64,000 bases of DNA, taken from assembly GCF_020217425.1 (NCBI RefSeq), contig NZ_CP084090.1, positions 1,798,001-1,862,000 of the forward strand. The letters are read 5' to 3'. The notes beneath the pieces were generated by a model that had not been told where the DNA came from, searched no databases, and saw only the letters and a list, made by a program, of their open reading frames with translations. Made by a program: the position numbers and the translations under genes. This document shows, in pieces, positions 55,659 to 63,543 of this stretch (its first letter is position 1; each line of letters starts with the position of its first letter). This stretch comes from Halomicrobium urmianum (GTDB taxonomy: Archaea; Halobacteriota; Halobacteria; Halobacteriales; Haloarculaceae).

Positions 55659-58340
55659 TCAGGAGGCCGCGTCGGCCTCGGTTCCCCCGGTCGCCGCCCG
55701 CGTCGCCCGGTGGCGGTTGCGCGCCAGCAGCGCGGCGAACAGGACCAGGCCGACGCCCCGCAGCGCGAGGTCGACGGTCAGCGTCACCTCGCCGCCGCCG
55801 CCGCCGACGAGTTCCAGCACGTCGTACAGCCCGGAGACCAGCAGCCCGGGCGCCATCAGGAGGATCGAACTGAGCGCGAGCGCGGCCCGCGACCCGCGGC
55901 CGACGTCGGTGTAGACGTAGCCGATGACGGTCCCGGCCAGCGCGACCACCCCGAGGAACACCCCGGCGACCGGGATCGCGACCTCTGGGACGACCCAGCC
56001 GACGTCACCGAAGTCGGCCAGCCGGGCGACGCGGTGCACGCTCTCGCCGTCGACGGTCACCTCCCGCAGGAGGACGATGCCGGGCGTCAGGACGAACGCG
56101 AAGGGCACGATGGCCTTGTTCAGCGACAGCGAGAACGCCTCGATGCCCGTCTGGAACGCGTCCGACTTCGCCACCCCGGAGGCCGCGTAGGCCGCGACGG
56201 CCACCGGCGGCGTGATGTCGGCGATGACGCCGAAGTAGAGGATGAACAGGTGCGCCGCCAGCTCGGGGATGCCGAAGCCCGTCAGCGCCGTCCCGAGCAT
56301 CGAGACGAGGATGATGTAGGTGACGGTGGTCGGCATCCCCATCCCGAGGATGATGGAGGCGACGGCGGTGATCAGCAACAGGAGGACCAGCGAGTCGCCC
56401 GCGACGGCGCGGATGAGTGCGACGAGGTTCGGGCCGAGCCCGGAGACGCTGATGACGCCCGGGATGACGCCCGCGGCGGCGACGGCGACGACGACCGGGA
56501 CCGCCGTCCGCGCGCCCGCGTCCATCGACTTCAGGACGAACCCGGCCAGCCGGGCGAGTTCGTTGTCGCGCAGGGACGGCCGGTCGACGGCCTCGCTGGT
56601 GGCCGCGACGGCCTCGTCGACCTGCGGGTCGAGGTTCAACAGCGGCGCGTCGAGGTGCGGCCGCGTCGCGACGGTGACGACGCCGGCCGCGATGGCGTAC
56701 CAGCCCAGCGTCCCGAGGACGGCCCCGGCGGCCGCCCCGGGCGACGTCGCACCCGTCCCGGCGCCGGTCAGCGCGCCGACGACGCCGACCCCGGTCAGCA
56801 GGTGCGCGAGGAACTCCGCGAGGACGATGCCGCCGAGGACGGCTACGAGCCGGCCGCGCGTCTCGTCGCTGTAGGCCGCGACCAGCGAGAGCAGCGCCAC
56901 GATGGCCAGCACCGTGTACCAGGCAGAGCGGGCCACCGACAGGCGGACGACGATCAGGAAGTACAGCAGCAGGACGATGGGCGCGAGGTAGAACCAGCCC
57001 GCGCGCAGGTGGTCGCCGAGGTCGACGAGGTCCTCGGCGGCCAGCCCCCCGATGCCCGTCCGGCCGGCCTCGAAGTGGACCATCACCCAGACGCCGAAGA
57101 AGAAGACGACGGCCGGGATGGTCGCCGCGACGATGACGTCAGCGAACGGCGTGGCCGTGTACTGGACGATGAGGAACGCCGCTGCGCCCATCACCGGCGG
57201 GAGGATCTGCCCGCCCGACGAGGCGGAGGCCTCGACCCCGCCGGCGAACTCCGGCCGGTAGCCCGACCGCTTCATCAGCGGGATGGTGAAGGCCCCGGTC
57301 GTGACCGTGTTGGCGATCGAGGAGCCCGAGATGGTGCCCATGAAGCCGGACGCGAGGATGCTGGCCTTCGCCGGGCCGCCCTTCCGGTCCCCGGTGGCGG
57401 CGTAGGCCAGGTCGATGAACCACTGGCCCGCGCCGGACATCTCCAGGAACGCGCCGAAGAGGATGAAGATGTAGATGAACTGCACGGAGACGGTCACCGG
57501 GATGCCGAACACGCCGTTCTCCGTGTTGTACCAGAGGTTCTGGATGATCGACGGCCACGAGAGCTCGGGGATCGACAGCACCCCGACGTAGACGGCGTCC
57601 TGCGGGATGTAGTGGCCCCAGCGGGCGTAGACGACGAACACCGCGACGATGATCATGAGGTAGAGGCTGATCGCCCGGCGCGTCGCCTCGAGCACCATGA
57701 GCACGCCGACGGCGCCCAGCACGAACGCGTAGGAGGTGTCCGCCAGCGGCCCCAGCAGGCCGGCGATCGGCTCCAGGAACGTGAACACCTCGTGGACCGG
57801 ACGGCCTGCCTCGAGCCCCAGGGCGCGCATCCGCTGGATCTCGTCGAAGTCGGTGATGAAGTACGCCACCGACAGCCCGGTGATCGCGATCAGGAGGTAA
57901 TCGAGGGGCGTGACCCGCTCCGATTCGGGATCCGCGAGGAACCAGGACAGCGCGCCGCCGAGACCGTCGACGGCGCGCGAGACGGGGTGGTCGCGCCCGA
58001 ACCTGTCGTGACTGGCCTCGGCCAGCGCCGTCAGCCGCCGCGAGACGAGCCCGTCGCCGGTCGTCGGCGGATACAGCAGGAAAGCCAGCACCAGCGCGAA
58101 CCCGACGTGGACCGCGTTGAGCTGGAGCAACTGGAGCGTGGCCAGTTCGACCTCGCCGACGACGGGGAGCGTGGCAGCGAACTCGAAGCCCCGCGCGGCG
58201 AACCACATCTGGTAGGCCGAAAAGAGGATGCCGATCGACGCGACGGCGACCGCCAGCCACCCGCGGACGCTGCGCTTGCGTTCGATCTCCTGGAGCAGTT
58301 CCTCGGTCTCGGCGTCCATCTGCGCGCTGTCGTCACTCAT
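55659..58340 (-). CDS. TRAP transporter permease, fused small and large subunits (TAXI type)
   Basis: 893 residues, about 18-20 hydrophobic segments. The first ~280 residues hold the DctQ-like part and linker; from about 280 the DctM-like large subunit is clear: SGFMGTISGSSIANTVTTGAFTIPLMKRSGYRPEFAGGVEASASSGGQILPPVMGAAAFLI near 330-390 and GMGMPTTVTYIILVSMLGTALTGFGIPE near 680. It is driven by the sodium gradient and fed by the TAXI binding protein at 58835-59908. Starts eight bases inside the DUF1850 gene, so the three genes form one operon. Confidence 0.93.
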   Translation of the reverse strand: MSDDSAQMDAETEELLQEIERKRSVRGWLAVAVASIGILFSAYQMWFAARGFEFAATLPVVGEVELATLQLLQLNAVHVGFALVLAFLLYPPTTGDGLVSRRLTALAEASHDRFGRDHPVSRAVDGLGGALSWFLADPESERVTPLDYLLIAITGLSVAYFITDFDEIQRMRALGLEAGRPVHEVFTFLEPIAGLLGPLADTSYAFVLGAVGVLMVLEATRRAISLYLMIIVAVFVVYARWGHYIPQDAVYVGVLSIPELSWPSIIQNLWYNTENGVFGIPVTVSVQFIYIFILFGAFLEMSGAGQWFIDLAYAATGDRKGGPAKASILASGFMGTISGSSIANTVTTGAFTIPLMKRSGYRPEFAGGVEASASSGGQILPPVMGAAAFLIVQYTATPFADVIVAATIPAVVFFFGVWVMVHFEAGRTGIGGLAAEDLVDLGDHLRAGWFYLAPIVLLLYFLIVVRLSVARSAWYTVLAIVALLSLVAAYSDETRGRLVAVLGGIVLAEFLAHLLTGVGVVGALTGAGTGATSPGAAAGAVLGTLGWYAIAAGVVTVATRPHLDAPLLNLDPQVDEAVAATSEAVDRPSLRDNELARLAGFVLKSMDAGARTAVPVVVAVAAAGVIPGVISVSGLGPNLVALIRAVAGDSLVLLLLITAVASIILGMGMPTTVTYIILVSMLGTALTGFGIPELAAHLFILYFGVIADITPPVAVAAYAASGVAKSDAFQTGIEAFSLSLNKAIVPFAFVLTPGIVLLREVTVDGESVHRVARLADFGDVGWVVPEVAIPVAGVFLGVVALAGTVIGYVYTDVGRGSRAALALSSILLMAPGLLVSGLYDVLELVGGGGGEVTLTVDLALRGVGLVLFAALLARNRHRATRAATGGTEADAAS

Positions 58341-58827
58341 AGCTCTGGAATCGGTCGGTTGCGGCCCCCAGCGCGGAGCGCCGCTCGACGTAGATATCGA
58401 CGGTCCGGGCGTCGCTCGCGTTCACGAGGTCGTACCTGCGGTCGCCCACGAGCAGGTCGTGCCCGGCGATCCGCCCGGGTTCGACGGTCAGCGTCGTCAC
58501 GTTGCCGTCGGGGTCGTAGACGAACGTCCCGTTCTCGAGGGTGACGTTCGCGTCGGCGGGCAGGCCCCAGCCGTAGGACTCGAACTCCATGCGGGTCATC
58601 TCCAGTCGCTCGCCCCGGACGCGGTAGCCGTCGTAGACGCGTGACTGCTCGACGCTGTGGGTGTACTCGAGGGCGACGCGAGTGCCGTCCTCGACGCTCG
58701 ACGTCAGGTACCGCTCACCCGTCTCGGCGTCGGCCACGACGAGGACCCGCTCCGCCGGGGCCGCCGCGGCGACGCCGGCCAGCGCGACCAGTACGACCAG
58801 GGCGGCGGCGACGCGACTCCGGTCCAT
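58333..58827 (-). CDS. DUF1850 protein of the TAXI-TRAP operon
   Basis: 164 residues. An N-terminal hydrophobic segment (VAAALVVLVALAGVAAAAPA) looks like a signal peptide, then ALEYTHSVEQSRVYDGYRVRGERLEMTRMEFESYGWGLPAD, the DUF1850 core. DUF1850 proteins are regularly found between the TAXI binding protein and the fused permease, but their role is not established. Start is seven bases after the stop of the TAXI gene, and its own end overlaps the permease start by eight bases. Confidence 0.9.
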   Translation of the reverse strand: MDRSRVAAALVVLVALAGVAAAAPAERVLVVADAETGERYLTSSVEDGTRVALEYTHSVEQSRVYDGYRVRGERLEMTRMEFESYGWGLPADANVTLENGTFVYDPDGNVTTLTVEPGRIAGHDLLVGDRRYDLVNASDARTVDIYVERRSALGAATDRFQSYE

Positions 58828-58834
58828 CGACGCC

Positions 58835-59908
58835 CTACTCGCCGAAGTAGGCGGCCGCGCCCTCGTGGAGCTCGATCGACATCCCGTCCTGCGCCGAGTC
58901 GGCGCTGATGAAGTCGGTCTTGATCGACAGCTGGTCGGTGTTGTCGAAGATGGCCGCGGTCACTTCCTCGACCGTCTCTGCGGACAGGTCGGCTCTGGTG
59001 GCTATCATCGCCTGCACGGCGACCGTCGGGACGTCGTCCTCGACGCCGGAGTAGGTGCCGCCGGGGATCTGGTCGTCGGCGAACCAGGAAGCGGCCTCCT
59101 TGACCGCCTCGCGGTTGTCGCCCTCGATCGGGACGATGGTGATGTCGTTGGTGTTGGCCAGGTCCTCGATGGCGCCGACCGGCCAGCCGCCGACGACGAA
59201 CGCGGCGTCGATGTCACCGTTTCTGAGCTGGTCGGCCGCCTGCGAGAACGAGGCGTTCTGCTCGCTGAAGTCCTCGATGCCGACGGCCTCGAGGATCTGG
59301 AGCGCGTTGACCTGGGTCCCGCTGCCGAGGTCGCCGGTGTTGATCGTCGCGCCCTCCAGGTCCGAGAGCGCCTCGATGCCGGTGTCCGCGAGCGTGACGA
59401 TGGTGATCGTCTCCGGGTACAGCGTCGCCACGCCCACGAGGTTCTCGACGGCGTTGTCCTGGAAGGCCTCGATGCCGGTCCCGTTCTTCGCGAAGTACGC
59501 GACGTCGTTCTGGATGAGCGCGAAGTCCGCGTCCCCGCTGGCCAGGCTCCCGACGTTCTCGACGCTCGCGCCCGTCGACTGGACGTTCAGCGTGTAGTCG
59601 GTGTTGTCCTCGACGACGGTCTTGAACTCGTTCGACAGCGGGTAGTACGTCCCGCCCTGGCCGCCGGCGTGCCACGAGAGGCGCTGCCCGCCACCGCCAC
59701 CGCCGCCGTCCTCCTCGGTCGGCGTTTCAGTCCCCTCCCCGGCGGTCGTCTCCGTCTCGCCGTCCATCGCCGTCTCGGTGGGCGTTTCGTCACCGCCGTC
59801 ACCGCCGTCACCCCCGTCCCCGCCGTCCCCGCCACAGCCGGCCAGCGCGGCGATCCCGGCGATGCTCGCGGTCCGCACGAAGGTTCGTCGAGTCGGTCGG
59901 TTGGACAT
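58835..59908 (-). CDS. TAXI-family TRAP solute-binding lipoprotein
   Basis: 357 residues starting MSNRPTRRTFVRTASIAGIA. Twin-arginine motif RRTFVRT and lipobox LAGC near residue 23 indicate Tat export and lipid anchoring, followed by a Gly/Asp/Thr/Glu-rich linker (about 24-75). Mature part: HAGGQGGTYYPLSNEFKTVV near 83, FALIQNDVAYFAKNGTG, GATINTGDLGSGTQVNALQILEAVG and DAAFVVGGWPVGAIEDLA. TAXI proteins bind glutamate-like or other dicarboxylate/amino acid solutes; the specific ligand is unknown. First gene of the operon, with a clear TATA box. Confidence 0.95.
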   Translation of the reverse strand: MSNRPTRRTFVRTASIAGIAALAGCGGDGGDGGDGGDGGDETPTETAMDGETETTAGEGTETPTEEDGGGGGGGQRLSWHAGGQGGTYYPLSNEFKTVVEDNTDYTLNVQSTGASVENVGSLASGDADFALIQNDVAYFAKNGTGIEAFQDNAVENLVGVATLYPETITIVTLADTGIEALSDLEGATINTGDLGSGTQVNALQILEAVGIEDFSEQNASFSQAADQLRNGDIDAAFVVGGWPVGAIEDLANTNDITIVPIEGDNREAVKEAASWFADDQIPGGTYSGVEDDVPTVAVQAMIATRADLSAETVEEVTAAIFDNTDQLSIKTDFISADSAQDGMSIELHEGAAAYFGE

Positions 59909-59931
59909 GAACTCTCCCTAATGGATTAGTG

Positions 59932-59939
59932 CATAAAAG
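59932..59939 (-). promoter_or_regulatory. TATA box for the TAXI-TRAP operon
   Basis: CTTTTATG on the minus strand, 24-31 bases before the ATG at 59908, suggesting a leaderless transcript. Confidence 0.6.
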
Positions 59940-60145
59940 TAAGAGCCGACAAACGGACGTTTGGATCACGTTACGGCCGTTTTTCGCGGAGGAGAGTCCG
60001 GTCGACTGGTTGGTTTGTACCGGACAGCGGGGTGAATACCCGATCCACCGTGGCCGAGGACGGTCTCCAGCGCTTGTCTGCGAGTCACGCCGTCGACACG
60101 GGACGCCTGCCATCGTGAGAGCGGGAGTCCCCGCGCCACCGCCTG

Positions 60146-60842
60146 GGTCGTGTTTAGTTAGAAGCATTGTGCCAGCGAGCGAAACTCTGGAGCCAGTTTT
60201 CGGCTGTTTCTGGTTCGACGTGGCTGAAGCAATTCGAGAACGACGAGGTTCGGCGCTTGAGTTCTCGAAAAATCCGTTCGATAGTATTCCGATTTCCGTG
60301 GCGAGATATCTGAAATCGGAGGCCTGCTCGTTGCAATGCGGTTTGGAGGTGTTGGGCACCATCAACGAGAAATTCGGCTGTTTCGATGTCGTGTTTCTGC
60401 TGGAGTTCGCGGAGAAATATTTCGGTGAGAGCGGTGGTCGTCGTCGAAAAAAGCCGGATGTGCAGCAGCTCGTTTCTAGCAGGATCACCGGCGGCGTACA
60501 GCCAGAATTGCTGATCGTTGATCCGAATCACGGTTTCGTCGATCGCGATCTGATTCGGCGATTTCCCTGGTTCTGGCTGTAAATCGGCTTTCTGCACCCA
60601 ATCGTGGATCGCTTTCCGCGACCGATCGACACCCAGGTCCTCGAGCAAATCGACGGTATTCGACAGCGATAGCCCCGCAACGTGCGATCGAATACCCAGC
60701 ATCATCGCCGGCTCGGGTGTCCGCTCGCGCTCCACAAAACCCAAATCTATCCAGTCGCTACTGCCGTTGAGGCGGGCGATTTCTGCCATGAACCAGCAAG
60801 AAATTCTCCCGCCTCACTTTTCACGCTTAACTAAACACGACC
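60146..60842. mobile_element. Complete IS6-family insertion sequence (697 bases)
   Basis: Inverted ends GGTCGTGTTTAGTTA (60146-60160) and its perfect complement (60828-60842). Flanked by 8-base direct repeats ACCGCCTG at 60138-60145 and 60843-60850, the target duplication expected for IS6. One transposase gene on the minus strand fills most of it. Size, single gene, ends and duplication are all intact, so the insertion is recent. Confidence 0.95.
60154..60789 (-). CDS. IS6-family transposase
   Basis: 211 residues starting MAEIARLNGSSDWIDLGFVE. DDE catalytic set: first Asp in QIAIDETVIRIND near 82, second in EFLVDGAQHLQTAL near 142, Glu in RNTIERIFRELKRRTSSFSNC near 178 with the downstream Lys/Arg. 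N-terminal zinc finger is lacking, as in the haloarchaeal IS6 group (ISH14/ISH15-like). IS6 elements move by replicative transposition and form cointegrates. No frameshift or internal stop is seen; it should be active. The 3' end runs to 15 bases from the left inverted repeat. Confidence 0.93.
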   Translation of the reverse strand: MAEIARLNGSSDWIDLGFVERERTPEPAMMLGIRSHVAGLSLSNTVDLLEDLGVDRSRKAIHDWVQKADLQPEPGKSPNQIAIDETVIRINDQQFWLYAAGDPARNELLHIRLFSTTTTALTEIFLRELQQKHDIETAEFLVDGAQHLQTALQRAGLRFQISRHGNRNTIERIFRELKRRTSSFSNCFSHVEPETAENWLQSFARWHNASN

Positions 60843-60932
60843 ACCGCCTGCGGGGTAACATTCAAACCGGTCGATGCCGTACCGGGTGCCAGTGACTGGA
60901 CACCGCCCGGGGACCGACTACTCAGTTCTACC

Positions 60933-61640
60933 ATGGACGACATAGAGGAGAGCGTCTCGGGTTTCAAGCGCCGCGGCGGCTGGGTCGACGTCGTTGAGCA
61001 CGGCGAGCGCATCGTGCAGGCACTGAAAGACATCGCCGACGAGGGCATCGAGGGCGTCGACGCGGAGGCGCTGGACGGCTTCGACGAGTGGCGGCCCAAG
61101 AGCCACGAGCGCCTCGACGAGGACGTCAACGAGAAGACCGCCGAGCAGGCCAGCGTCGACGAGGGGAAGGGCGAGCAGGCCGGCAAGGACCCCGACGACG
61201 ACCTCAAGACCGCCGGCGAGAAGCTGGCCGACTCCTACGAGCGCCTCGATGAACCCGACGAGGCCGTCGAGTCCTGGGGTGAGAGCCTCGACTACGTCGC
61301 TCGCGCGGCTGACTCGGCCGGCCGGAAGGCGCTGCGCGCCGTCGAGGACACCGTCTACCGGAACGTGATGACCCGCATCGCGCCCTACTACTTCGACAAC
61401 GACCTCATCAGCGCCAACCTCCAGCGCGTCCAGAGCGACGACCGTCCCGAGTACGTCTTCGAGGTCAACGTCAACGACGACGACCTCAAAGAGCGCGTCT
61501 CTAACAGACTGGCCGACTACGAGCAGTCCGTCGAGCGCTGGCACGTCAACACCGAGAAGGCCACCGAGGCCGCCGAAGCCGCCGAGGGCATCGACGTCGT
61601 GGAAGAGAGCGAGGAGGAGACAGATGCGAAAACGAACTAA
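60933..61640 (+). CDS. Acidic helical haloarchaeal protein (DUF5828-like)
   Basis: 235 residues starting MDDIEESVSGFKRRGGWVDV. Mostly helical and acidic: VEHGERIVQALKDIADEGIEGVDAEAL, then DEDVNEKTAEQASVDEGKGEQAGKDPDDDL (low complexity), ADSAGRKALRAVEDTVYRNVMTRIAPYYFDNDLISANLQR and a heptad-like tail. It matches my recollection of the haloarchaea-only family DUF5828, of unknown function. The stop codon lies in the first of three 58-base repeats. Its promoter region was separated from upstream sequence by the IS6 insertion 90 bases before its start. Confidence 0.8.
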   Translation: MDDIEESVSGFKRRGGWVDVVEHGERIVQALKDIADEGIEGVDAEALDGFDEWRPKSHERLDEDVNEKTAEQASVDEGKGEQAGKDPDDDLKTAGEKLADSYERLDEPDEAVESWGESLDYVARAADSAGRKALRAVEDTVYRNVMTRIAPYYFDNDLISANLQRVQSDDRPEYVFEVNVNDDDLKERVSNRLADYEQSVERWHVNTEKATEAAEAAEGIDVVEESEEETDAKTN

Positions 61641-61764
61641 GGCGGGTTTCATCCGGCCGGCGTCGGTTTCGCATCTGCAGGACGCTGAGACGAACTAAGG
61701 CGGGTTTCGTCCCGGCGGTATCGGTTCTACGTCAGCGAGACAGCAGGACGAACTGAGGCCGATT
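61621..61764. repeat. 58-base tandem repeats after the DUF5828 gene
   Basis: ACGAACTAAGGCGGGTTTC occurs at 61632-61650 and 61690-61708, and in the form ACGAACTGAGGCCGATT at 61748-61764; start-to-start distance is exactly 58 bases both times. The first unit also contains an 11-base inverted repeat CAGATGCGAAA/TTTCGCATCTG (61621-61631 and 61669-61679) that encloses the stop codon of the gene and could fold as a terminator. Confidence 0.8.
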
Positions 61765-61845
61765 CTGTCGAGGAGCGGCGTGTCGGCCCGAAACAAAGAA
61801 CGCAGAGAGGTCTTTTCAGGCCGAACCCCTACGGCGACCGTCCTG

Positions 61846-62688
61846 CTACTGGCGACGCTGTAGCTCCCGTTCCGCCGGGTTCGATGCGGTATTCTGGTGA
61901 CCGCTCTGCTGGTGTTGACTCTGCTGGGGGTGTTGACCGGTCTGATGATGCTGGCCTGTCTGGTGGTGCTGGCCCTGCTGCTGGTGGTGTTGGTTCTGGT
62001 CGCCGCCCATTCCGGGCACGGCGTCCTGCACGCGGTCGGTGATGCTTCCCCGGTCACCCTGCTGGCCGCGCTGGCTCTGATGGCCACCGTGCTGGTGCTG
62101 CTGGGTGTGCTGACCGGTCTGATGATGTTGACCCTGCTGGTGGCGCTGGCCGGTCTGCTGCTGGTGGTGCTGACCAGTCTGCTGCTGGTGGCCCTGCTGG
62201 CGCTGGTTCTGGTCGTCACCCAGTCCGGGTATCGCACCCTGAACCTGATCAGTGACGTTCTGCTGGCTGGTCTGGTGGTGTCGACCCTGCTGGTGCTGAC
62301 CAGTCTGGTGGTGTTGACCGGTCTGATGGCGTTGACTCTGCTGCTGGTGCTGACCTGTCAGGTGGTGCTGGTTGGACTGGCGGTTCTGCTGATGGCGATG
62401 GCCCTGCTGGTGATGCTGACCTGTCTGGTGGTGCTGGCCCTGCTGGTGATGATGGCTCTGCTGACCCGTCTGCTGGTGCTGGTTCTGGTCGCTTCCCAGT
62501 CCGGGAACGGCGTCCTCCACGCGCTCGGTGAGTTTCCCCTGATACTGCTGTCGATGCTGGTCCTGGCCGCGCTGGTGGTGCTGTCCCTGCCGACCGTGCT
62601 GGCCACGCTGCCACTGGTCGTCGTGCTGGGTCTGGCGGTTCTGGTGTTCGGTGCGTCGCTCTCGGCGGTGCTGGTTGCGTCGTGACAT
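61846..62688 (-). CDS. Histidine/glutamine-rich repeat protein, undescribed
   Basis: 280 residues starting MSRRNQHRRERRTEHQNRQT. Composition is extreme: long Q/H/G/T tracts with the recurrent unit GQHHQTG. Three ordered modules interrupt it: KLTERVEDAVPGLGSDQNQ at 52-70, NVTDQVQGAIPGLGDDQNQ at 144-162 and SITDRVQDAVPGMGGDQNQ at 215-233. Each looks like an amphipathic helix ending in PGxG. There is no signal peptide or membrane helix; the N-terminus is basic. The stretch uses both CAA/CAG and CAT/CAC, giving a lower GC than neighbours. Upstream on the same strand is a ferritin-like gene. Metal binding or condensate formation is possible; no family is recognised. Confidence 0.75.
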   Translation of the reverse strand: MSRRNQHRRERRTEHQNRQTQHDDQWQRGQHGRQGQHHQRGQDQHRQQYQGKLTERVEDAVPGLGSDQNQHQQTGQQSHHHQQGQHHQTGQHHQQGHRHQQNRQSNQHHLTGQHQQQSQRHQTGQHHQTGQHQQGRHHQTSQQNVTDQVQGAIPGLGDDQNQRQQGHQQQTGQHHQQQTGQRHQQGQHHQTGQHTQQHQHGGHQSQRGQQGDRGSITDRVQDAVPGMGGDQNQHHQQQGQHHQTGQHHQTGQHPQQSQHQQSGHQNTASNPAERELQRRQ

Positions 62689-62905
62689 GATAAGTGAGCG
62701 CTGTCGCCCGTCGGTTGATCGCTCCGGGCGGGTACGGAGCCCGTCTTGTCAATTGGATTGTGCGTGGAAAGCCAGGCCCCCTGCAGCTGACGGCTACTTA
62801 AATCGGGTCGCCGTGTGCTGGACTGTGGTCCGACGGTGGTTCCCGGCGGGCCTGTCGGCCGACGCTCCGACGGAGTGCCCCGCAACCGGAGGCGGGTCGG
62901 CGGCG

Positions 62906-63364
62906 CTACTCGTTGACGGGGTACTCCTTCTGGAAGCCGCGGAACTCGGTACGGTGTGCCTCCTCGTCGGCGAGGATGGTGACGGCGAGGTCCTCCGTGA
63001 CGGGGTCGTTGGACTCCTGGGCGGCCTCGACCAGCGAGCGGTAGGTCTCGATGGCGTCCTCCTCGGCGTCGAGCACGCCCTCGATGACCGAGAGCACGTC
63101 CGTGGAGTCCTCGGGCGGCTGGAGGGAGTCCTGGCTGGCGGAGAACTCCGCGGAGCCGGGGATGGTGGCATCTAGCTGCTTGAGGCGCTGGCCGATCTGC
63201 TCGGCGTGGCCGAGTTCCTCCTGGACGTCCGCCTGGAGGCTCTCCTTGATCTCCTCGGCGTGGACGCCGTCGAGCGTGATAGCGTTTGACTGGTAGTTCA
63301 TCACCGTCTCCAGTTCGTCGAAGTAGGCCTTGTGGAGGAGTTCGACGACGCGGTCTGAGGACAT
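62906..63364 (-). CDS. Ferritin-like (bacterioferritin-type) protein
   Basis: 152 residues from MSSDRVVELLHKAYFDELET. Di-iron pattern of a four-helix ferritin: E17 region KAYFDELETVMNYQ, then EELGHAEQIGQRL (ExxH) near 52, VLDAEEDAIETYRSLVEAA near 97 (Glu), and the last ExxH in ILADEEAHRTEFRGFQKEY near 138. These bind two iron atoms per subunit. It may store iron or protect DNA as Dps-like relatives do. TATA-like GTATAA is 29-34 bases upstream of the chosen ATG, excluding the longer reading to 63388. The His/Gln-rich gene lies downstream on the same strand, 217 bases after its stop. Confidence 0.9.
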   Translation of the reverse strand: MSSDRVVELLHKAYFDELETVMNYQSNAITLDGVHAEEIKESLQADVQEELGHAEQIGQRLKQLDATIPGSAEFSASQDSLQPPEDSTDVLSVIEGVLDAEEDAIETYRSLVEAAQESNDPVTEDLAVTILADEEAHRTEFRGFQKEYPVNE

Positions 63365-63392
63365 AGCGTACAACTGTTGGAATCCCAACTGG

Positions 63393-63398
63393 TTATAC
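63393..63398 (-). promoter_or_regulatory. TATA box for the ferritin-like gene
   Basis: GTATAA, 29-34 bases before the ATG at 63364, next to an imperfect inverted repeat CCAACTGG / CCAGTTGG-like sequence (63377-63391) that could be an operator for an iron or oxidative regulator. Confidence 0.5.
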
Positions 63399-63543
63399 GT
63401 GTTGCTGGCTGGTCCGCGTCGGCGTGGCGGACAGTGCGCGGACGGGCGCGGTGACCGCTATCCCCCCCCGTTTCGAGTGGAGACGGCGACGGACTGCCGC
63501 GTCCGCCGACCGGCACGCTAAAGCGGGGGCCCGGACAACCGGG

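Noticed and set aside
55710-58544. 944-residue plus-strand open frame
   Set aside because: Complement of the TRAP permease and part of the DUF1850 gene; Arg/Asp/Gly-rich artefact.
61897-62685. Plus-strand open frame of 262 residues, almost entirely Leu, Val, Ala and Thr, resembling a multi-helix membrane protein
   Set aside because: It is the complement of the His/Gln-rich gene: CAG/CAC on one strand gives CTG/GTG on the other. The minus-strand frame has conserved internal modules and a sensible start; the plus frame has none.
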